Shown piece by piece: positions 57,466-64,000 of a stretch of DNA of 64,000 bases. Both the position numbers and the translations under genes were made by a program. How positions within the stretch are numbered: position 1 is the first letter of the stretch; each line of letters opens with the position of its first letter. The DNA is taken from assembly GCA_024291935.2 (NCBI GenBank), contig CM044309.1:95443628-95507627 (forward strand), in the 5' to 3' direction. The notes beneath the pieces were generated by a model. The model worked only from the letters and a program-made list of their open reading frames with translations. It did no database searches and had not been told where the DNA came from. Source of the DNA: Okapia johnstoni (taxonomy: Eukaryota; Chordata; Mammalia; Artiodactyla; Giraffidae).

Positions 57466-58139
57466 TTTTCAGTGTATCTTCTTTGAATGGCATTTGACTC
57501 CTCCCTACATGTGATCTTGGAATCTAACTCTCATTATGGGCTGAAAAGAAATGAGAAGAATTGGCATCAGTCTGTGAGTTTCAGGGTAATCATAAGAGTT
57601 AAAGTTCCCAGACCCAGTCATGATGATAATATGTCCATACTCTTTGTTTCTAAGTCTTTTTTCTCACCCAACAGTTGCCTTATTACAATTGTCCTCCACG
57701 CTTGCTCCTCAACCTTATCTGTCATGTATGCAATAAAGACTGCTCTAAAGATGCTGCAAGGTGGGAGAGGGACTTCTGTTTATCCATATATATCTTTTAT
57801 TGAGTTTTCAAAGCTTTTAACTCCTCTTTTTCTCTATATATGCTCTTGAGGGCCAGAAGAAGCCAAGTGACTCCACAATCTTTATAATCACTACTGTTGC
57901 TACAGCAACTACATGTCACAGCCATTTGCTGTCCTACAACTCCGTCTTCCTTTGCTCTTTATCCTCTGCATTACCTGTAATAACTTCAAAATAATCAAGA
58001 CAACACATCCTATTAATTACCCATATCCAATTTCTCCCTGGAAAAGTGTTTGTTTTTTTACTGAAACTTTTGAGAAACCACTCCCAGAATCCTATTTTAA
58101 GGGTCTGGATTCCTTGGGTCATTTACGAAACAAATTACT
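57466..58139. other. Unassigned stretch
   Basis: A 120-codon frame (57487-57849) and a 92-codon frame (57913-58191) are present, but neither has a recognisable domain and the sequence is not GC-enriched. Confidence 0.5.
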
Positions 58140-58440
58140 GTATCAGTCAAAGTCCAAGCAGAAAGCAGGTAGCATACACAAATTGGAATAATTCTAGGAG
58201 TCTTTAATAAAGGCACAATACTCAAAAGTGTGGGTAAGATGGAGGAAAACTACAAGGACTAACAGAACTTTGCCACAAAACTAATACAAGTTCTGGGCGC
58301 AAAAGAAAATGGGAGATAGTTGTTCTTGGGACCCAGAACAGTCATGGAGGGCTGCTGTGAGAAGAGCAGTGATAAGTCCTTGTCCATTGGCTAATTGGAA
58401 TATTTCTGTGAATAGTGCTTTACTTCATCAACTATTTGGT
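58140..58440 (+). mobile_element. Ancient repeat related to the 50285 element
   Basis: 'gcagaaagcaggtagcatac', 'gagtctttaataaaggcaca' and 'tcatggagggctgctgtgag' resemble the same old family as 50285-50790. The class is unresolved. Confidence 0.4.
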
Positions 58441-58739
58441 TACTCTAAGATGCAGTTTGTATAAAAAAGAGATGGTATAATGCTTGACTTTTTCTCTTTA
58501 TCTACTGATTTTAAAAGCTTCAGATATGGAAGCAACCTAAATGTCCATCAACAGAGGAATGGATAAATAAAATGTAGTATATACATACAATGGAATATTA
58601 CTCAGCCATAAAAGGAACAAAACCAGGTCACTTGTAGAGATGTGGATGAACCTAGAGACTGTCGTACAGAGTGAAGTCAGAAGGAGAAAAACAAATATCG
58701 TATATTAACACATATATGTGGAATCTAGAAAAATGGTAT

Positions 58740-59142
58740 CAGTTCAGTTCAGTTCAGTTGCTCAGTCATGTCCTACTCTTTGTGACCCCATGAATGGCAG
58801 CACGCCAGGCCTCCCTGTCCATCACCATCTCCTGGAGCTTGCTGAAACTCATGTCCATTGAGTCAGTGATGCCATCCAGCCATCTCATCCTCTGTCGTCC
58901 CCTTCTCCTCCTGCCCTCAATCCTTCCCAGCATTAGGGTCTTTTCCAATGAGTCAGCTCTTCGCATCAGGTGGCCAAAGTATTGGAGTTTCAGCTTCAAC
59001 ATTAGTCCTTCCAATGAACACCCAGGACTGATTTTCTTTAGGATGGACTGGTTGGATCTCCTTGCAGTCCAAGGGACTCTCAAGAGTCTTCTCCAACACC
59101 ACAGTTCAAAAGCATCAATTCTTTGGCACTCAGCGTTCTTTA
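58740..59142 (-). mobile_element. 5'-truncated BovB with perfect 14-base TSD
   Basis: The flanks 'tagaaaaatggtat' at 58726-58739 and 59143-59156 are identical. The minus-strand body has an (AGTTC)n tail at left. The RT C-terminal frame is open across 105 codons (58766-59083), ending in a VTKSRT-type segment. This looks like a recent insertion. Confidence 0.95.
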
Positions 59143-59390
59143 TAGAAAAATGGTATAGATGAGCCTATTTGCAAAGCAGAAACAGAGACACAGACATCGG
59201 GGACAAATGTGTGGACACCACAGGGGGAAAGGGGAGGGAGTGGGATGAATTGAGAGATTGGGTTTGTCTGTATACACTATTGATACTATGTATAAAGTAG
59301 ATCACTAATGAGAACCTACTGTAAACCTCAAGGAACTCTACTCAGTGCTCTGTGGTGACCCAAATGGGAAGGAAATCCAAAAAAGAAGGG

Positions 59391-59434
59391 ACACACACAC
59401 ACACATACACACACACACACATATATATATATAT
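59391..59434. repeat. (AC)n(AT)7 microsatellite
   Basis: AC units with one CAT interruption (59391-59420), then seven AT units, then directly the Bov-tA head. Confidence 0.95.
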
Positions 59435-59658
59435 GGCTTCCCAGGTGTTGCTAGTAGTAAAGAACCCGCCTGACAGTGCAGGAGAAATAAGAGACATAGA
59501 TTTGATCCCTGGGTTGGGAAGACCCTATGGAAGAGGGCATGGCAACCCACTCCAGCATTCTTGCCTGGAGAATCCCCATGGACAGAGGAGCCTGGTGGGT
59601 TACAGTCCATGGAGTTGCAAACAGTCTGACACGACTGAAGCAACTTAGTGTACAAGTT
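59435..59658 (+). mobile_element. Bov-tA SINE nested in L1
   Basis: Complete forward element from 'ggcttcccaggtgttgctag' to 'gactgaagcaacttagtgta', inserted at the AC/AT repeat of the L1 3' UTR. Confidence 0.92.
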
Positions 59659-59735
59659 GATTCACTTTACTGTAGAGCAGAACTAACACAATGTTGTAAA
59701 GCAGCTATACTCCAAGAAAAATTAATTTTTAAAAA

Positions 59736-60897
59736 CACTTAAAATTTTGACTGTCTGGTATCATCTAATGGTGAGCAACAAGTTTGCTCATGAATATATT
59801 TGATATATTTCAATCCAGTTCAGATACTGATGTCCATACTATCCAGTGAGAGCCTACCAGGTTGGCTCCTGAGTCCTTCTGAAACATCTTTATTAGTCTT
59901 GGATTGCTTCCTTGCTCTCTGAGATGACAAGCTATTCTGGGCTCACCTTGCAAAGTTCCTGCTCCAGACCTGTAATCACTCCTTTCTTTAAGATATGATT
60001 CCATCCTTCAAGTTGTTCTTTAAGACCACAATCTGAGTGCTGAGGATATTGATTGCTACTGTGATTATTATTGTTTCTCAGCCTTTTCAGAGGACAAAGT
60101 TAGAAAATATATATTTTTTTGAAATTCGTATTAATATTTCCTTTCATAATCATGATATAGGATTTGTATTTAACCCCTTTGATTTCACCTCTGTATTTTT
60201 CTTTTCCCATGACAGAAATACAAGTAATTAAAATAAGCCAGCCTGTATATCTGATTTTTCTCATGATATGCATCAACAGACTAGGAATAGCAGCACCAAG
60301 ATTTCATGGACACATTTACAGTATAACTTGAGGACTTCCAGAAATATTTTTTGCTGATGTATATTTAGTAAGTTGAACATCCGGTCTGAGCAGGTGAAGA
60401 CAATAACGCAACATAGGAGTTGTCACACTGAATAATTGGTACACAAAACGCGGTGAGCCCCAGAGTCAGAAGGTTATACATCCATTAGATATATTATCAA
60501 TTAAGGATCTTTACCACATCAAGCTTCTACATGAAAATGCAAATGCTAATAAACAAGGAATTTTCAAATACTTTTAAAGAATAAAATAAATTCATCAGTT
60601 GAGGACTTAACTATAATTTTTCTTTTCTGGATACACATTATTAATAAAACAAATCAGCTGCATAATGTTTACTATAAAAATATTAACATTGGCATCTATT
60701 TCTTTGTGTTCCTAATATATTATTCTATACTCCAGAGTTAAATAATTGGTAGAAAGGGCAATACTATTTTAATAGGTGGCACATGGAAATGGCTGGCTGA
60801 TGCAGAGAGAGAACTAATGTGTTTCTGGAGAGCTTGTCCCAAACTTCAGTGGTTACTATGATATGGGAAAGGGATGATCATCAAGAGAAGATGCAAG
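59736..60897. other. Unassigned stretch
   Basis: About 1.2 kb with no named repeat. AT-rich with some CpG near 60380-60460. No credible frame. Confidence 0.5.
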
Positions 60898-60927
60898 AGA
60901 CTTTTCTGGTGGTCCAGTGGTTAAGAC

Positions 60928-62226
60928 CTAGAGCCAGACATCCTGGAATGTGAAGTCAAGTGGGCCTTAGGAAGCATCACTACGAACAAAGCTAGTGGAG
61001 GTGATGGAATTCCTGTTGAGCTATTTGAAGTCCTGAAAGATGACACTGTGAAAGTGCTGCACCTAATATGCCAGCAAATATGGAAAACTCAGCAGTGGCC
61101 ACAGGACTGGAAAAGGTCAGTTTTCATTCCAATCCCAAAGAAAGGCAATGCCAAAGAACGCTCAAACTACTGCACAATTGCACTCATCTCACACGCTAGT
61201 AAAGTAATGCCTAAAATTATCCAAGCCAGGCTTCGACAATACGTACACTGTGAACTTCCAGATGTTCAAGCTGGTTTTAGAAAAGGCAGAGGAACCAGAG
61301 ATCAAATTGCCAACATCCAATGGATCATCAAAAAAGCAAGAGAGTACCAGAAAAACATCTATTTCTGCTTTATTGACTATGCCAAAGCCTTTGACTGTGT
61401 GGATCACAATAAACTGTGGAAAATTCTTAAAGAGATGAGAATACCAGACCACCTGACCTGCCTCTTGAGAAATCTGTATGCAGGTCAGGAAGCAACAGTT
61501 AGAACTGGACATGGAACAACAGACTGGTTCCAAATAGGAAAAGGAGTACGTCAAGGCTGTATATTGTCACCCTGCTTATTTAACTTATATGCAGATTACA
61601 TCATGAGAAGCACTGGGCTGGAGGAAGCACAAGCTGGAATCAAGATTGCCAGGAGAAATATCAATAACCTCAGATATGCAGATGACACCACCCTTATGGC
61701 AGAAAGTGAAGAAGAACTAAAGAGCCTCTTGATGAAAGTGAAAGAGGAGAGTGAAAAAGTTGGCTTAAAGCTCAACATTCAGAAAACTAAGATCATGGCA
61801 TCAAGTCTCATCACTTCACGGCAGGTAGATGGGGAAACAGTGGAAACAGTGGCTGACTTTATTTTTCTTGGCTCCAAAATCACTGCAGATGGTGATTGCA
61901 GCCATGAAATTAAAAGACGCTTACTCTTTGGAAGGGAAGTTATGACCAACCTAGATAACATATTAAAAAGCAGAGACATTACTTTGTCAACAAAGGTCCA
62001 TCTAGTCAAGGCTATGGTTTTTCCAGTGGTCATGTATGGGTGTGAGAGTTGGACTATAAAGAAAGCTGAGTGTCAAAAAATTGATGCTTTTAAAACTGTG
62101 GTGTTGAGAGTCCCTTGGACTGCAAGGAGATCCAACCAGCCCATCCTAAAGGAGATCAGTCCTGGGTGTTCATTGGAAGGACTGATGTTGAAGCTGAAAC
62201 TCCAATACTTTGGCCACCTCATGTGA
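60928..62226 (+). CDS. BovB reverse transcriptase, partial ORF
   Basis: The frame is open from the insertion edge at 60928 to a TGA at 62224-62226, 432 codons. It has no evident start, because an in-frame TAA of the host SINE (60922-60924) lies just upstream. GTG at 61048 is the first start-like codon that would give 392 residues. Counted from there, the RT core shows motif A FIDYAKAFD (108-116), RQGCILSP (168-175) and the catalytic YADD (210-213). The endonuclease domain is missing. Near residues 346-354 an extra A and a 13-base loss cancel, so a Trp/Arg-rich patch is rewritten but the frame resumes. The frame continues past the TGA to 62433. In the intact family this enzyme copies BovB RNA at a nicked target and is thought to mobilise Bov-tA and BOV-A2. 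This copy has no visible promoter of its own and is unlikely to be expressed as a working protein. Confidence 0.85.
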   Translation, partial: LEPDILECEVKWALGSITTNKASGGDGIPVELFEVLKDDTVKVLHLICQQIWKTQQWPQDWKRSVFIPIPKKGNAKERSNYCTIALISHASKVMPKIIQARLRQYVHCELPDVQAGFRKGRGTRDQIANIQWIIKKAREYQKNIYFCFIDYAKAFDCVDHNKLWKILKEMRIPDHLTCLLRNLYAGQEATVRTGHGTTDWFQIGKGVRQGCILSPCLFNLYADYIMRSTGLEEAQAGIKIARRNINNLRYADDTTLMAESEEELKSLLMKVKEESEKVGLKLNIQKTKIMASSLITSRQVDGETVETVADFIFLGSKITADGDCSHEIKRRLLFGREVMTNLDNILKSRDITLSTKVHLVKAMVFPVVMYGCESWTIKKAECQKIDAFKTVVLRVPWTARRSNQPILKEISPGCSLEGLMLKLKLQYFGHLM

Positions 62227-62442
62227 AGAGCTGACTCATTGGAAAATACCCTGATGCTGAGAAAGATTGAGGGCAGGAGGAGAAGGGGACGACAGAGGAT
62301 GAGATGGCTGGATGGCATCACTGACTCTATGGACATGGGTTTGGGTAGACTCAGGGAGTTGGTGATGGCCAGGGAGGCCTGGCGTGCTGCCGTTCATGGG
62401 GTCACAAAGAGTAGGACACGACTGAGCAACTGAACTGAACTG
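60928..62442 (+). mobile_element. BovB LINE, 3' 1.5 kb, with near-intact RT frame
   Basis: The duplication 'agtggttaagac' is at 60916-60927 and 62443-62454. The copy is 5'-truncated, so it lacks the endonuclease, but keeps the whole reverse transcriptase region and an (AACTG)n tail. It is the longest BovB in the window and the least damaged. Confidence 0.95.
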
Positions 62443-62596
62443 AGTGGTTAAGACTTCACCTTCCAACACAGAGAGTGTGGTTTGACCCCTGGTGGGAAGC
62501 TAAGACCCCATATGCCTCATAGCCAAAAAACCAAAACATAGAACAGAAGCAATATTGCAACAAATTCAATAAAGACTTTAAAAGTGGTCCACATCA

Positions 62597-62919
62597 GGAC
62601 TTCTCTGGTGGTACAATGGATAAGAATCCACCTGCCAATGCAGGGGACACGAGTTCGATCCCTAGTCCAGGAAGATTCCACATGTTTCAGAACACTGAGC
62701 TGGTGTGCCGCAATTTCTGAGTCCACGCTCTGGAGTTGGGGAGCTGCAACTACTAACACTCATGCACCCTAGAGCCCAAGCTCCACAGCAAGAGAAGCCA
62801 CCGCAGTGAGAAGGCTGTGCTCCTCAACAAAGAGTAACCCCCGCTCACCACTAGAGAAAGAACCACATGTAGCAACAAAGACCCGGTGCAACCAAAAATA
62901 AATAAATAATTTTTTTAAA
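62597..62919 (+). mobile_element. CHR-type SINE, long form, with TSD
   Basis: The flanks 'tggtccacatca' (62585-62596) and 'tggaccacatca' (62920-62931) differ at one base. It is inserted into the tail of the SINE at 60898. Confidence 0.93.
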
Positions 62920-62992
62920 TGGACCACATCAAAAAAAATCTTAAAAAGAAGAGAAAAGTCAAGAGCACTGCTCAAGCAGTCCTTGTGTGATG

Positions 62993-63206
62993 TACTGTGT
63001 TGTGCTTAGTCGCTCAGTGGTGTCTGACTCTTTTTGACCCCATGGACCATAGCATGCCAGACTCCTCTGTCCATGGGGATTCTCCAGGCAAGAATACTGA
63101 AGTGGGTAGCCATTCCCTTCCCCAGGGGATCTTCCCAACCCAGGGATTGAACCCAGGTCTCCCGCATTGCAGGTAGATTCTTTACCATCTGAGACACCAT
63201 GGAAGC
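62993..63206 (-). mobile_element. Bov-tA SINE with TSD
   Basis: The flanks 'ccttgtgtgatg' (62981-62992) and 'ccttgtctgatg' (63207-63218) differ at one base. Complete minus-strand element. Confidence 0.93.
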
Positions 63207-63218
63207 CCTTGTCTGATG

Positions 63219-64000
63219 GGGTACCCACAAAAGACAGGGATCCTCTCAGGGATCTTCCTTCTCCAACAAATAGTGAGAGAGGTAACTCAGAATTCATTCA
63301 TTTTAATCCCAAGATTTAGATGAATTTTTCTATCATCTTGCAGGTTGGTATCTGGTATGTGTAACTTACAAATTTCTATTCCCGCCATTTAAACAACTAG
63401 CTCATGCCATTTTTTCCCCCAGTACTTTTCCCTGCAGGACTGAAAGTTCAGAAGTAATTTGCAAAGAAAAACATTCCCAGCCATGTGACTTAAAGGTTAC
63501 CTTGACAATATTTGTCTTCATTAGTCTCCTTGAAAGGCCATGTTTTCTTAACTTTATATCATGCTCTTTCCCCCACTCACTAAATTTGGTCTGTGTCTGT
63601 ATTAAGGGCTACATTATTGTCTGCTGACTTCCAGAGAAACTGCTAAGCACTGAGAAAGAAAGCACTTAGCTGCTTTTAGCCATGATCAACGGTTTGCTCA
63701 TAAGAGCCTAAAAGGATCAGAGGGGTGGGGGGAAGGATACAGAAAACCTCTAATAGATCACCATGGAACTTTTGAGTTTGTTTATAGAGAGAACACCAGT
63801 AATAGTGACTGACAGATAATGCTCATAATTGATGTTGCTGTAATTCTAGATGGGGTGCAATTGTATGTATATTTAATATACAATATCTTTATGAAATTTA
63901 TGTCACATCCTACTCTAATGCTCCTATAAACTGCTGCACAGGAATAGAAGGAAATGACATTTGTATTCTCATTCTTCTCTGTCTGGGGAACATTAACCTC
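63219..64000. other. Unassigned stretch to window end
   Basis: No repeat or gene is recognised in the last 780 bases. Confidence 0.5.

Larger units (their letters stand above)
58511..59735 (+). mobile_element. L1 3' region, split by a BovB and a Bov-tA
   Basis: Three pieces are in order: 58511-58739 ('cctaaatgtccatcaacaga', 'atggaatattactcagccat'), 59157-59390 ('gcaaagcagaaacagagaca', a G-rich block at 59223-59244, 'tgagaacctactgtaaacct') and 59659-59735 ('gttgattcactttactgtag', 'gcagctatactccaagaaaa'). Confidence 0.92.
60898..62590 (+). mobile_element. CHR-type SINE, split by a BovB
   Basis: The head (60898-60927, 'ttttctggtggtccagtggt') and the body (62443-62590, 'ggtttgacccctgg' then the 'gcaatattgcaacaaattca' tail module) are interrupted by the BovB. 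The tail module marks the same subfamily as the SINE at 34376. Confidence 0.92.

Noticed and set aside
57487..58191. Two frames of 120 and 92 codons in unassigned sequence
   Set aside because: No recognisable domain, no splice-site pattern that stands out, and no change in base composition. Not enough to call a gene.
1..64000. CRISPR arrays, operons, toxin-antitoxin or phage-like systems
   Set aside because: I looked for regularly spaced direct repeats and compact gene runs on both strands and found none. The repeats are dispersed mammalian transposons and microsatellites.

Overview
The window reads as nuclear DNA from a pecoran ruminant (cattle, sheep, goat or deer group). The main evidence is twelve copies of the RTE-type LINE BovB, many Bov-tA SINEs (a tRNA-Glu-like head joined to a BovB-derived 'A unit'), one dimeric BOV-A2, and many CHR-type SINEs (the cetartiodactyl tRNA-Glu-derived family whose head reads like 'acttccctggtggtccagtg'). 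Older mammalian layers are also present: MIR, L2, L1M, MER5/MER20-type hAT elements, MaLR/MLT1-type LTRs and retroviral remnants. Family names come from recognising consensus-like sequence by eye, not from a RepeatMasker run. No host protein-coding gene, tRNA, rRNA, CRISPR array or prokaryotic feature could be supported, so the window looks intergenic or deep intronic. The only long frames with recognisable protein motifs belong to retrotransposons.

Layout. 1-13 kb: a BovB endonuclease half on the minus strand, an ERV-type LTR split by a BovB, an L1 3' end, a BOV-A2 and a long ancient repeat. 13-18.6 kb: two L1M tails, one split by a SINE, then a BovB and a cluster of MIRs. 18.9-20.1 kb: a repeat-free stretch rich in homeobox-type, octamer and E-box motifs, the best candidate for a conserved regulatory element or unrecognised exon. 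20-34 kb: a dense SINE/L1 mosaic with an L1 inside a CHR SINE, plus an L2, two MER5A and a 1.1 kb minus-strand BovB. 35-37 kb: mostly unassigned AT-rich sequence. 37-50 kb: L1, a MER20-like element with a 60-bp L1 stub in it, a 1.3 kb BovB with broken reverse transcriptase, an MLT1 LTR, an (AC)23 microsatellite next to a BovB tail, and several SINEs and MIRs. 51-52.6 kb: repeat-poor. 52.6-64 kb: the most nested part, with L1s split by BovB and Bov-tA, a MaLR-like LTR and a retroviral pol remnant, a hAT element split by an unusual Bov-tA, and a 1.5 kb BovB (60928-62442) inside a CHR SINE. That BovB keeps an open reverse transcriptase frame.

The elements work together only as an insertion history. 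BovB would supply the reverse transcriptase for Bov-tA and BOV-A2, which share its 3' tail, and L1 would supply it for CHR SINEs. The target-site duplications and nesting listed here give a relative order of insertion at many points. Stretches in which I see nothing are listed as such.
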